Part shown: positions 45,670 through 54,452 of the stretch, piece by piece
Position numbering within the stretch: the stretch's first letter is position 1
Layout: each line of letters begins with the position of its first letter
NCBI GenBank assembly: GCA_020636545.1
Contig: JACJXS010000009.1
Span: 1-64,000 of the forward strand
Direction: 5' to 3'
DNA from: Chitinophagales bacterium
GTDB taxonomy: Bacteria; Bacteroidota; Bacteroidia; Chitinophagales; JADIYW01
Length of the DNA stretch: 64,000 nucleotides
The notes under the pieces: generated by a model
The model's input: the letters and a program-made list of their open reading frames with translations, nothing else
Told to the model about the DNA's origin: nothing
Database searches by the model: none
Position numbers and translations under genes: made by a program

Positions 45670-47235
45670 TTATTCCTTATTTGGAATCTTACTCATTGCT
45701 CTTTCAGAAATTGCAGTAATACTCAAACTTGGGTTTACACCAGGGTTTGCTGAAATCATAGCACCATCACAAACCATCATATTCTTGTAATTAAACACAA
45801 AATTATCTTTGTCAATTACGCCTTCTTGAGCATTATTTCCCATACAAGCACCACCTAAGATATGTGCAGTGGTAGGAATTCCAAATAAAGTTTCTGTACT
45901 TAAAGTCATTGCTTTTCCATTTATTATTTCAGCAACATGATTGGCTAATTCTTGAGCTTTTGGGTTGAATGCAGTTGGAGCTGGACCTGTATCTAAATTA
46001 GATTTTAAACCACCTAAAATATTTCTTTTAAAACTCAAAGTAGAATCAATACTTTCCATATATAAAAGTATTTGGCTACGTTTGCTCCAATCATCAATAA
46101 AAGCTGCTTTTAAGTTCGTAATTGGATGCACAAATAAATCTTTTACCATTCTATAAAATCGAGTAAAAATATTTCCTCCTTGAACCATCGGAGCCATAAA
46201 AATTCTCCAGAAACCAGAACCATCAGAATATTTTACTGGTTCTATATGTCGGCTTTCATCAATATTTATGATTGAACCAATAGCAATTCCTTTGGAAAAA
46301 ACAGCATCTTTGTCAAAACTTGTAACACCAATCAAACTTTCAGAATTGGTACGAATGCCCGTTCCTACTTTATCAGACAGATTGGGTAGAGATTTTTCTT
46401 TTAATTTTAACAACAAATCAACCGTTCCTAAAACTCCTCCTGAAAAAATAACACTTTTTGTTTTTACGCTATCTTTTTTTGGAAAATAACTAAGTGAGTC
46501 TTTAAAATGAATTTCATAACCATCTGCACCATCAATACTTAAAGGAATAACATCAAAAACTTCTTTTTCTGCAATGACTTTAACACCCAATTGTTCGGCT
46601 AAATATAAATAGTTTTTATCCAAAGTATTTTTGGCATTATAACGACAGCCTAACATACAACCGCCACATTGATTACACCCTGTTCTAGTTGGTCCTTTTC
46701 CATCAAAATATGGATCAGGTACAGTAACATCTTGTTTGCCAAAATAAACAGCTACTTCCGTTTTATCAAAGGCTTCTGGCTTTCCAATTCTTTCTGCCAA
46801 TTCCTTCATTACTTTTTCAGAAATACTCGTATATGGATGTTTTGTTGCTCCCAACATTTTCTTTGCTAATGCGTAAAAAGGTTTTAATTCTTCTTCCCAA
46901 TTTTCTAAACCATTCCAATGTCCTGAGTTGAAAAATTCTGATTTTGGAACAGGTAATGTATTGGCATAAACTAATGAACCACCACCAACACCAACGCCAC
47001 TTAATACGGCAACATGTCTAAAAAAGGTGAGTTTAAACAATCCTTGCATACCTAATTTTGGCATCCACATCCATTTTCTTAAATTCCAATTTGTTTTTGG
47101 AAAATCTTCAGCACCTAATCTTTTTCCTTTTTCAATTACTAAAACTTTGTATCCTTTTTCAGCTAAACGTAGTGCAGAAACAGAACCTCCAAAGCCACTT
47201 CCAATAATTACGTAATCGTATTCTAAATTTGCCAT
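45670..47235 (-). CDS. GMC-family oxidoreductase with ferredoxin-like cysteine cluster
   Basis: FAD-dependent alcohol oxidoreductase of the cholesterol-oxidase-like GMC group, 521 aa. The FAD loop GSGFGG is at residues 12-17, with GVGVGGGSLVYANTL in the GMC first signature. The C-terminal active-site region is HILGGACMG followed by VCDGAMISANPGVNPSLSIT. An unusual Cys187-x2-Cys190-x2-Cys193-x3-Cys197 cluster (CNQCGGCMLGC) has [4Fe-4S] spacing. Substrate is unknown; sterol oxidation should not be assumed. A hairpin upstream separates it from the lipoprotein gene. Confidence 0.85.
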   Translation of the reverse strand: MANLEYDYVIIGSGFGGSVSALRLAEKGYKVLVIEKGKRLGAEDFPKTNWNLRKWMWMPKLGMQGLFKLTFFRHVAVLSGVGVGGGSLVYANTLPVPKSEFFNSGHWNGLENWEEELKPFYALAKKMLGATKHPYTSISEKVMKELAERIGKPEAFDKTEVAVYFGKQDVTVPDPYFDGKGPTRTGCNQCGGCMLGCRYNAKNTLDKNYLYLAEQLGVKVIAEKEVFDVIPLSIDGADGYEIHFKDSLSYFPKKDSVKTKSVIFSGGVLGTVDLLLKLKEKSLPNLSDKVGTGIRTNSESLIGVTSFDKDAVFSKGIAIGSIINIDESRHIEPVKYSDGSGFWRIFMAPMVQGGNIFTRFYRMVKDLFVHPITNLKAAFIDDWSKRSQILLYMESIDSTLSFKRNILGGLKSNLDTGPAPTAFNPKAQELANHVAEIINGKAMTLSTETLFGIPTTAHILGGACMGNNAQEGVIDKDNFVFNYKNMMVCDGAMISANPGVNPSLSITAISERAMSKIPNKE

Positions 47236-47265
47236 AGTTGGAATTTATTTATAGTAAAAGTAAAT

Positions 47266-47302
47266 AAAAAAGGAGAAAGTTTAATGATACTTTCTCTTTT
47301 TT
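47266..47302 (-). terminator. Terminator of the porZ operon
   Basis: GAGAAAGT (47273-47280) pairs with ACTTTCTC (47289-47296) around an 8-base loop. An A run on the left side (a T run read leftward) and a T run on the right side mean it could act in both directions. It lies between the 385-residue lipoprotein stop and the GMC gene start. Confidence 0.78.
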
Positions 47303-47326
47303 ATCTTTAGTTAGTTCAGTTGATTT

Positions 47327-48484
47327 TTATTCCATTCCCATTGGAGTTCCATAGTAAACATCTACGCCATAACCTAATCGAATTTGACTATAATCAATCC
47401 AATATGCCCAATCTTTTTGCTTTCTCAATCTATTATAAGTATTGAATCCATTCATAGCAATATCTACTCTATGAACAATATTTACTAAATTATAAGAGCC
47501 TTTTGGAATTTTAATATTATAGCCTTTTTGTGGTTCAGTATATTTATTTGCTCCTATAAAAATTTCTCCAAAAATACCATATTGACCGTTTGTCATTTTT
47601 AAGACCATTTCATTTAATTGTCCCATCAATCCTAAAAGTGGTTTATCCCAAAGTGGTTGCAAAATATAGGTTTGTTCATGAATACCAAATTGAATAGCTG
47701 CTAGTGTTTGCAAATCTTGATAAGCCTCTTTTTGTCCGCATCTTAAAGCTTGTTCTGCTTGTTTTTGGAACTTAAATCCTTTAATTGCTTCAGGTGTTAG
47801 CCAAGCAGACTCACTGTCTAAATCTCTATCCACATATTTATTCAGTAACACCAAAGCTCCAATATCAACAACTACATTCAATTGTCCTTCTAATAGTAAA
47901 ACTGTAGCGTCAGTTAACATTTGTCCAATATTTTGAGTCGTATCTTTTAATGGAATTTTGATATTATTTTTTTCTAAATAATTTACAATTTGAGAAGCTA
48001 ATACTACACCTCCTCTTACCTCGTTTGCTGCAAAAATTCCTAGATTCGTCCACATCATTTCTGGAACATTTCTTTGTAATGCATCGTAAGTCATTAAGAC
48101 AAAAGAGTTTTTTGCCATAGTCGTATAAGCAACAGAACCATTATAATGCACTAAGGCTTTCGCCTCAACTTCATTGGCTCTCGAACGTATATTATGTTTT
48201 AATTGTTCATATTTTTCTTCCAAAGTCATATCATTAGTAACACCATTGTACAAACGAGGAATGTCATTTGCAATTACTCTAATATCTCCAAAAAATGCTC
48301 TCTCTTCCGCAGAAATTTCTGTTGTTGGTGTCGTTTTTTTGGCGACCTCTTTTAAAAGTTCTTGTTGTTGTGCTTCGGTTAAATTGGCATTCAAAGCACT
48401 AGACAAATCGCATTCTTGTTGTTTTTCTTTTTTACATGATAAGAATGTAAAAACAAGAATAAATAGTAAAAAATATTTATTCAT
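47327..48484 (-). CDS. Lipoprotein of unknown function, 385 aa
   Basis: Not recognised. The signal peptide ends at lipobox Cys17 (VFTFLSCKKE). The mature protein is largely helical, with a LTEAQQQELLKEVAKK helix and a conserved-looking block HNIRSRANEVEAKALVHYNG, then MAKNSFVLMTYDALQRN. The C-terminus is aromatic (WAYWIDYSQIRLGYGVDVYYG). No catalytic motif is evident. It starts 9 bases after the eIF2B-like gene stop and is the last gene of the porZ operon. Envelope location and position suggest an outer-membrane or type IX secretion role, as inference. Confidence 0.8.
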   Translation of the reverse strand: MNKYFLLFILVFTFLSCKKEKQQECDLSSALNANLTEAQQQELLKEVAKKTTPTTEISAEERAFFGDIRVIANDIPRLYNGVTNDMTLEEKYEQLKHNIRSRANEVEAKALVHYNGSVAYTTMAKNSFVLMTYDALQRNVPEMMWTNLGIFAANEVRGGVVLASQIVNYLEKNNIKIPLKDTTQNIGQMLTDATVLLLEGQLNVVVDIGALVLLNKYVDRDLDSESAWLTPEAIKGFKFQKQAEQALRCGQKEAYQDLQTLAAIQFGIHEQTYILQPLWDKPLLGLMGQLNEMVLKMTNGQYGIFGEIFIGANKYTEPQKGYNIKIPKGSYNLVNIVHRVDIAMNGFNTYNRLRKQKDWAYWIDYSQIRLGYGVDVYYGTPMGME

Positions 48485-48493
48485 TAAGATTGG

Positions 48494-49396
48494 TTATATA
48501 AATTTGACTATCATTGTTTTTTCAACTTCATCTTCTAATTCCTCTGGAGTAAATGCATCATTTTCAAATATGAATTTTGTAACTAATTGATTGGGAATTT
48601 CTTCTAAATGAATATAGTTTACATTGATATTTGAAGGAGCATCTTTCCAAATTTCCACTATAGGTTTTTTATTTTTCCCAATAAACATATCTACCACTGA
48701 AGTTGGAAAATATTTTTTATTTAAGATTTTTCTAGTATCCGATAAAATATAAACTGGCTTATCAAAATACTTTGCAATAAGACATAAATTAAAGGATCCC
48801 GTTTTACCAATAAAAGTTTCATGCATTGCAATTTCATTGCCCATTAAAACGACATCAACATCTTGGATATAATTGGCAATAGAAGAATCATCAATAACCG
48901 TAACGGGAATTCCAATTTCTGCAATTTTTGAGGCTTGTTGTTTTCCAATTTTATCGTGTAAACTAATGATTTGAATAATATTACAAGTTTTTAAATTGAC
49001 ATTCAAGTTTTCAACCAAAGCAGTAATAGCAATATCATTACCATGCACCAAAATTGTTTTATCAGCAAAATCATAAGTTTTAAGTGCTACTTCTGCTGTT
49101 TTTCTATCTACATTTTTCCATCGTTCATGAAAGACCTCCAACAATTCTTTTATAATAATTGGTTGATTTTCTGGAGATATTTGCAACAAAAAATGATTGA
49201 TGAAATGATTGATTGAATTAATGTTTGGCTTTTCTGTCAGAATGGTTTTTAACCCTTGTAACATTTCTCTTACAGATGCAGAGACTTTATTGTCAGAGAT
49301 TAGAGAAATAAGCTTACCCGTAGTTTTAATGGCTTGTTGAGCATTATTTACGCTCTCAAATAATTTGTTTTCTGTAAGCTTTTTAAAAAGTCCCAT
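48494..49396 (-). CDS. eIF2B/MtnA-fold protein lacking catalytic residues
   Basis: Predicted cytosolic protein of 300 aa with the initiation-factor-2B alpha / sugar-phosphate isomerase fold. Residues 1-105 form the helical N-domain and 110-300 the Rossmann-like domain with ILVHGND (116-121), VIDDSSIANYIQDVDVVLMG, and IGKTGSFNLCLIAKY. In MtnA-type isomerases the catalytic Cys and Asp sit in T-H-C-N and G-A-D-R; here the equivalents read HGN (118-120) and GNE (186-188), so isomerase activity is unlikely. It lies 6 bases after porZ and 9 before the lipoprotein gene. Function is unknown. Confidence 0.8.
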   Translation of the reverse strand: MGLFKKLTENKLFESVNNAQQAIKTTGKLISLISDNKVSASVREMLQGLKTILTEKPNINSINHFINHFLLQISPENQPIIIKELLEVFHERWKNVDRKTAEVALKTYDFADKTILVHGNDIAITALVENLNVNLKTCNIIQIISLHDKIGKQQASKIAEIGIPVTVIDDSSIANYIQDVDVVLMGNEIAMHETFIGKTGSFNLCLIAKYFDKPVYILSDTRKILNKKYFPTSVVDMFIGKNKKPIVEIWKDAPSNINVNYIHLEEIPNQLVTKFIFENDAFTPEELEDEVEKTMIVKFI

Positions 49397-49402
49397 ACTA
49401 TC

Positions 49403-51694
49403 TTAATGCAAAAATACGAATTTAGTTGCTAACTTTTCTTTCTTGTCAATTCCTTTGCAAAGTACTAAATAAACGCCACTTGCCGCTTTACCTCCGTTAA
49501 TTAATTTTCCATCCCACGTTGCTTGTCCACCAGTTGCCTGTGTTTCATAAACTAAATTACCTACAGCATCAGTTATTTTCACATTACAATTATTTGGAAT
49601 GTTTTTAATAGTAATTATTCCTTGATAATTTGATTGAACTGGGTTGGGATAAACAAAAGCATTTCCACTTTCAGAGGTAGTTTCTGTTGCCGTACTTCTA
49701 TAAGAGCAAATACCTAAATTTGTTCCGATAAAAACATCTCCAGTATTGGGTTGTATGGCAATTGAACGAATTTCGTTTCCTAAAAGTGGGCTATTATCTT
49801 TATTAAAATAATGAATTTGTGTTTCTCCATCTTCACTTACCAAATATATTCCATTATTGGTTCCAATCCATTTCCGATTGGCTGCATCTACTTTGATAAC
49901 TGTAACCGTTTGGTCTTCCAATAAATTATCACAAAAATCTGTACCATCATTTCTGCCAATACAGATTTGTTCCGCAGGGCAGTTTCTATCTATTCCAGAG
50001 CCTGCACAGCGTATAACGGCGATACCTTGCGAAGTGCCTAACCAAATTTCTCCATTATGGTCTTTTTCCAAACACAATATATTGTTTGATGGTAAATTTC
50101 CGTTGCTCTCTCCAACTGAATAGTTTACATATTGATCGTCTGAAATATCATCAATGGTATAATTATGGTTAAAAACAGTTAGCCCTCCAGATGAACTATT
50201 TTTCGAAATCCAAATTTGACCATAATCATCTTCCACAACATCTGTCAATATGGTATTATTTAAAAATACATTATTGAAGAATTTATAATTTCCGTCTGTT
50301 TTTCTACAAATTAATGGAAAAGAACTATAAGCATCGGTCAGCCACACATTATTTGCTGCATCAACAGTTGAGTTTGTAATTCTAAATTTTTGAGTTGAGT
50401 TTGGGCGATACACTTTAGGTACAATTACAGAATTATCTGATACATTCATTTCAACAATACCTCCACCAGGCATATTTCCGCCCAAAATAATTTTATTTTC
50501 TGCTGTCAATGGTTGGGCAATAGTAATATCATAAATGGTATCAAACAATTGCCAATTATATTGTCCATAACTTGTCCAAATTCCCTCTTTATAAATATAT
50601 ATTCCATTTTTATTAAAAGTTGGATTGGTATTTGAACCTGCATTGGAAGACGCTACATACAAAGTATTGCCAATAAAATTCATATCTTTATTGGTAATGG
50701 CACTTGGACCATTTGGAATAAAACGTTGAGCATTTGGAGTATCTTTTATTAAACCATCATATAAATCGGCATGCCATATATTACCATTTTTATCTTCTAA
50801 AACTTCTAATGGAAAACGAATATTGCTGTTTGGAGCGAGAAAGCTAAAAGTATTATTTTCCCATTTTCCAATTCGCTGACTACTATTGTCTGTTTTGTGC
50901 TGTACTAAATATAAATGGTTGTTATCTACTGAAAAATCTATGGTTTTCCAATTCAGCTCATTGAAAACCAAAGCCCAATTAGTGTTATCATAATTATAAA
51001 TTTGATGATCTTTAGCTACCCAAATCTTATTGTCAAATTTTGCAATTGCAGAAATATTCCCGCCAGTATTTCCATCAGATATTTTTTGCCATGTACTGAA
51101 ATTTAAAATCAAAGGATTATTAATTGGTGTTTGAAAAATACCATTTTCAGTAGCAACATAAATTTTTGAATTATCTACTTCTACAACATTACAGGCTAAT
51201 GGATTTGTGCCATCAAAAAAATTGTAGGTTTCTTTTATTTCTTTTTTAATTAAATCAACGACAATTACGCCGAAGCCTACGGCAAAATAAGCCAAACTGT
51301 CTTTTGTTACAATACTTCTAACTGTTTTACTACTGATAATGTTAGCGTTTTTTAAATATGGTAAATTTGTTATTTTTCCGTTTTGAATTAAATCAATGTT
51401 CGCATTTTTATACGCAATAATCAAAACACTATTTTCTTTATTGTAGGCAATTTTTTGAGTTTCTACTTCTGCCAAACCATCACTTTTTGTATAGGTTTCT
51501 ATCAAATGATTATCTACATCAATACTAAAAACACCATATTCTGTTGCTGCATAAATATTTTGGTTGCTTTGAGCAAAGGACACAACATTTGACAAAGGCA
51601 TAAACGACCGCCAAGTTCCAAGTGGTAAATTTTGTGCTTGTAAAAAATTTGCTGTGATTACAAGTAAAATAAAAGTATATATCTGTCTTAACAT
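49403..51694 (-). CDS. porZ: PorZ-like type IX secretion beta-propeller protein
   Basis: Secreted protein of 763 aa from the ATG at 51692-51694; an upstream in-frame TTG at 51721 is rejected because the ATG gives a clean signal peptide ending NFLQAQ. Mature residues begin PLGTWRSFMPLSNVVSFAQ, and NANIDLIQNGKITNLPYL follows a GLAEVETQKIAYN block, all PorZ-like. Two beta-propeller domains with repeats such as DNKIWVAKDH and HNGEIWLGTSQGI follow. The C-terminus is a type A sorting domain (FVYPNPVQSNYQGIITI, ending LATKFVFLH). PorZ is a surface component that aids substrate modification in Porphyromonas. It could also be a secreted substrate. Confidence 0.8.
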   Translation of the reverse strand: MLRQIYTFILLVITANFLQAQNLPLGTWRSFMPLSNVVSFAQSNQNIYAATEYGVFSIDVDNHLIETYTKSDGLAEVETQKIAYNKENSVLIIAYKNANIDLIQNGKITNLPYLKNANIISSKTVRSIVTKDSLAYFAVGFGVIVVDLIKKEIKETYNFFDGTNPLACNVVEVDNSKIYVATENGIFQTPINNPLILNFSTWQKISDGNTGGNISAIAKFDNKIWVAKDHQIYNYDNTNWALVFNELNWKTIDFSVDNNHLYLVQHKTDNSSQRIGKWENNTFSFLAPNSNIRFPLEVLEDKNGNIWHADLYDGLIKDTPNAQRFIPNGPSAITNKDMNFIGNTLYVASSNAGSNTNPTFNKNGIYIYKEGIWTSYGQYNWQLFDTIYDITIAQPLTAENKIILGGNMPGGGIVEMNVSDNSVIVPKVYRPNSTQKFRITNSTVDAANNVWLTDAYSSFPLICRKTDGNYKFFNNVFLNNTILTDVVEDDYGQIWISKNSSSGGLTVFNHNYTIDDISDDQYVNYSVGESNGNLPSNNILCLEKDHNGEIWLGTSQGIAVIRCAGSGIDRNCPAEQICIGRNDGTDFCDNLLEDQTVTVIKVDAANRKWIGTNNGIYLVSEDGETQIHYFNKDNSPLLGNEIRSIAIQPNTGDVFIGTNLGICSYRSTATETTSESGNAFVYPNPVQSNYQGIITIKNIPNNCNVKITDAVGNLVYETQATGGQATWDGKLINGGKAASGVYLVLCKGIDKKEKLATKFVFLH

Positions 51695-51740
51695 AATAAG
51701 CTGTCTTGTATAAAAGTACAAATTATTCTTTTATTTTTTT

Positions 51741-51748
51741 TAAGTTTG
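51741..51748 (+). promoter_or_regulatory. TAnnTTTG -7 box before dtd
   Basis: TAAGTTTG lies 18 bases upstream of the dtd ATG at 51767. Confidence 0.4.
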
Positions 51749-51766
51749 AGCTGCGAATTAAGAAGA

Positions 51767-52219
51767 ATGAGAGTAGTCATACAGCGAGTCAAACAAGCAT
51801 CAGTTTCTGTAGATAGTAAAATTGTAAGTCAAATTGATAGCGGTCTAATGGTTTTATTAGGAATTGAAAATAATGATACGGACAAAGATGTAGATTGGAT
51901 TTGTAAAAAAATCGTCCAAATGAGAATATTTTCAGATGATGCTGACAAAATGAATTTATCTATTCAAGATATAGGTGGAAATATTCTATTAATTTCACAA
52001 TTTACATTATTTGCCTCCACAAAAAAAGGAAATCGGCCAGGATTCACAGAAGCTGCACGACCAGAAAAATCTGTTCCTTTATATGAGCAATGCATCGTTA
52101 CACTCAATAAATTATTAGGAAAAGAAATTGAAACTGGCATTTTTGGTGCAAATATGCAAGTTCAACTAATTAATGATGGACCAGTAACAATAATTATGGA
52201 TAGCAAGCGACCAGAATAA
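51767..52219 (+). CDS. dtd: D-aminoacyl-tRNA deacylase
   Basis: Removes D-amino acids and mischarged glycine from tRNA. It is 150 aa from the ATG at 51767, which follows an AAGAAG purine stretch; the upstream in-frame TTG-type start is rejected. The family motifs MRVVIQRVKQASVSV, LLISQFTLFAST, and the Gly-cisPro region NDGPVTIIMDS at the C-terminus are present. Its length is standard. Its stop overlaps the ATG of the next gene by one base (TAATG), so translation is coupled. Confidence 0.95.
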   Translation: MRVVIQRVKQASVSVDSKIVSQIDSGLMVLLGIENNDTDKDVDWICKKIVQMRIFSDDADKMNLSIQDIGGNILLISQFTLFASTKKGNRPGFTEAARPEKSVPLYEQCIVTLNKLLGKEIETGIFGANMQVQLINDGPVTIIMDSKRPE

Positions 52220-53439
52220 TGGAAATAAAAATACATAGTAATTTAATCAATACCATTGAGCATACTTTAGAACTGATTTTTAATCAAAATAAATTGGCAG
52301 ATAAAGAAATACCAAAGGCACTAAAAAATAAACAATTTGGCTCAAAAGACAGAGCCTTTTTATCAGAAACAATGTATGATATTGTCCGTTGGAAATTAAA
52401 ATACGACTTTATTGCACAGCAAATTTTTAAAACTGAAGTTCAAATTGCTAATTTAGTTTTAATAAGTCTCTTGAATAGAGGCTATACAATAAAAAATTTA
52501 GAAATTTTAAATGTCAGGATTGAAGTAATTGAAATAATATTAAAAGTATTACAAAAAGAAATTTCAAATAAAAGTATTGAACAATCTTATGTAACGTCAT
52601 TTTACGATTATATGCTATCTATATTAGGAAAAGAATGGCATAATCTTGCAAAATCACTCAATAAAAAAGCGGAAGTTTATATCAGAATAAACTCTAATAA
52701 AATTTCAACAGTAGATTTCTCTGCTTTTTTAGAAAAAGAAAATATAAACTATCAAAAAATAGAAAATCTATCGTTTTTATCCGATGAAAAATTTAATGCA
52801 TTTTCAATCCATTCAAAAAATAATTTAGCACAATCCGAATATTTCAAAAAACAGTATTTTCAATTTCAAGATATTGGCTCACAAAGCATTGGACATTTTA
52901 TTCATGCTTTGCTGAAAAATAAGAAAAATTTAAAAATACTAGATATGTGTGCTGGATTAGGTGGAAAAACTTTGCATTTGTCTGAATTATTTGGTATAAA
53001 TGCTAAAATTTTTGCAACAGAATTTGATGATAAGCGATATCATTTTTTAAAAGAAAACACAAAGCATTTTAAAAATATCATTACAATTCCATTTGAAGAA
53101 ATAGATAAGCAACAATATGATATGGTATTCATTGATGCACCTTGTAGTGGCTCGGGTACATTTCGCAGACAAGCCGATTTAAAGTATCGAATTAATGAAA
53201 GCTATATTTTGGAAAAAGTTGCGATTCAACAAGAATTATTAGAGAAGAGTAAATCTTTAATTTCTAAAAATGGTTTAATAATATATGCAACTTGCAGTAT
53301 TCTTCCTATTGAGAACGAATTGCAAATTGAGCAGTTTATCAGTAAAAATCAATCCTATAATGTGTTAGAACAACACCTACTCTTTCCTGAAATATACAAT
53401 TCAGATGGATTTTTTATGTGTGCAATAAAAAAAGAATAA
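52219..53439 (+). CDS. RsmB/NOL1/Sun-family RNA (cytosine-5) methyltransferase
   Basis: Methylates C5 of a cytosine in rRNA (or tRNA). It is 406 aa. An N-terminal NusB-like helical region is followed by the Rossmann catalytic domain with KILDMCAGLGGKTLHLSEL (SAM loop), the PCS motif DAPCSGSGTFRR and the TCS motif YATCSILPIENELQIEQF carrying the second catalytic cysteine. It is similar to RsmB, but the low-identity N-domain prevents naming the exact site. It is co-transcribed with dtd. Confidence 0.88.
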   Translation: MEIKIHSNLINTIEHTLELIFNQNKLADKEIPKALKNKQFGSKDRAFLSETMYDIVRWKLKYDFIAQQIFKTEVQIANLVLISLLNRGYTIKNLEILNVRIEVIEIILKVLQKEISNKSIEQSYVTSFYDYMLSILGKEWHNLAKSLNKKAEVYIRINSNKISTVDFSAFLEKENINYQKIENLSFLSDEKFNAFSIHSKNNLAQSEYFKKQYFQFQDIGSQSIGHFIHALLKNKKNLKILDMCAGLGGKTLHLSELFGINAKIFATEFDDKRYHFLKENTKHFKNIITIPFEEIDKQQYDMVFIDAPCSGSGTFRRQADLKYRINESYILEKVAIQQELLEKSKSLISKNGLIIYATCSILPIENELQIEQFISKNQSYNVLEQHLLFPEIYNSDGFFMCAIKKE

Positions 53440-53464
53440 TACGAATTAAATAAAATTAAAATAT

Positions 53465-53472
53465 TATCTTTG
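53465..53472 (+). promoter_or_regulatory. TAnnTTTG -7 box before accB
   Basis: TATCTTTG ends 5 bases before the accB ATG at 53478. Confidence 0.5.
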
Positions 53473-53477
53473 AAAAT

Positions 53478-53942
53478 ATGGATATTCAATTAGTTAAGAA
53501 ATTAGTTCAATTGGTAAATGATAACCAAATTGGAGAGCTTAAAATCGAAGAGGAAAATTTTAAAATTACTATTAAACATAAAGATTTTATTGCACATCAA
53601 ACGGTTGCTGCTCCAACCATTTCTAATCCTGCTATTGCTCCATCGCCTATTGCTTTAAATGAAAAAATACCCACTTCACAAGAGCAAACCACTCCAACAG
53701 GTAATTTTCTTACTGTAAAAGCACCTATGATTGGCACTTTTTATCGTGCTTCAAGTCCTGATAAAGAACCGTTTGTTAAAGTTGGGGACAGTATCAAAAA
53801 AGGAGATGTATTATGTGTCATTGAGGCCATGAAATTATTCAATGAAATACAAAGTGAAGTCAGTGGCAAAGTTGTAAAAGTAATGGTAGATAATGCACAA
53901 GCTGTGGAATACGACCAAGCACTCTTTTTGATTGAGCCATAA
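53478..53942 (+). CDS. accB: Biotin carboxyl carrier protein of acetyl-CoA carboxylase
   Basis: Carries the biotin that shuttles CO2 in acetyl-CoA carboxylase, the first step of fatty-acid synthesis. It is 154 aa. The N-domain (MDIQLVKKLVQLVNDNQIGE) is typical of AccB, followed by an Ala/Pro/Thr-rich linker (residues about 40-75) and the biotinyl domain. The biotinylated Lys119 is in EAMKLFNEIQ, and the thumb segment PMIGTFYRASSPDKEPFVKV is present. The accC gene is not in the next position: a CoA-binding protein follows 78 bases later. Confidence 0.94.
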   Translation: MDIQLVKKLVQLVNDNQIGELKIEEENFKITIKHKDFIAHQTVAAPTISNPAIAPSPIALNEKIPTSQEQTTPTGNFLTVKAPMIGTFYRASSPDKEPFVKVGDSIKKGDVLCVIEAMKLFNEIQSEVSGKVVKVMVDNAQAVEYDQALFLIEP

Positions 53943-54020
53943 AATCTAATAAACAATTCTATACTATTTAGTGTTAATCTTAGAATGTATCTTTTTCAGA
54001 TACCTTAATATTATTGAACA

Positions 54021-54383
54021 ATGAACAAAAAGACTATCGTAATTGGAGCAAGTCCAAAAGCAGACCGATACAGCTACAAAGCTGTAAAAATGTTAGAGAA
54101 AAACAATCATGAAGTAATTCCATTGGGTTTTGAAAATGCTACAATTGACAACCTTCCTATTGAAACAGAATGGAAAGATTATGAAGCTGTAGATACGATT
54201 ACTTTATACTTAAATCCTATTAGACAGAAAGCTTACTACGATTATATTTTAAAGCAAAAACCTAAACGTATAATTTTTAATCCTGGAACAGAAAATCCTG
54301 AATTAGAAAAACTAGCAAAAGACAATCAAATTGAAGTTTTAGAAGCTTGTACACTAGTGTTGTTATCCACTGGACAATATTAG
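54021..54383 (+). CDS. CoA-binding domain protein
   Basis: Small stand-alone Rossmann protein of 120 aa. The N-terminal loop VIGASPKADRYSYKAVKML resembles the CoA_binding (YccU-type) family nucleotide loop. Downstream PKRIIFNPGTENPELEKLAK and ACTLVLLSTGQY complete the fold. Catalytic role is unknown; relatives form the N-domain of succinyl-CoA synthetase. It has its own gap of 78 bases before and 69 after. Confidence 0.85.
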   Translation: MNKKTIVIGASPKADRYSYKAVKMLEKNNHEVIPLGFENATIDNLPIETEWKDYEAVDTITLYLNPIRQKAYYDYILKQKPKRIIFNPGTENPELEKLAKDNQIEVLEACTLVLLSTGQY

Positions 54384-54399
54384 AATTGACAAATTAAAA

Positions 54400-54431
54400 T
54401 TTGTGATTTTTATAAAATTTATATAAGTTTG
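54400..54431 (+). promoter_or_regulatory. Two-part Bacteroidota promoter (TTTG-N20-TAAGTTTG)
   Basis: TTTG at 54400-54403 and TAAGTTTG at 54424-54431 are spaced by 20 bases, the best -33/-7 pair in the window. It sits 21 bases before the ATG at 54453. Confidence 0.65.
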
Positions 54432-54452
54432 TAGTATTAAAATATATCTTTT

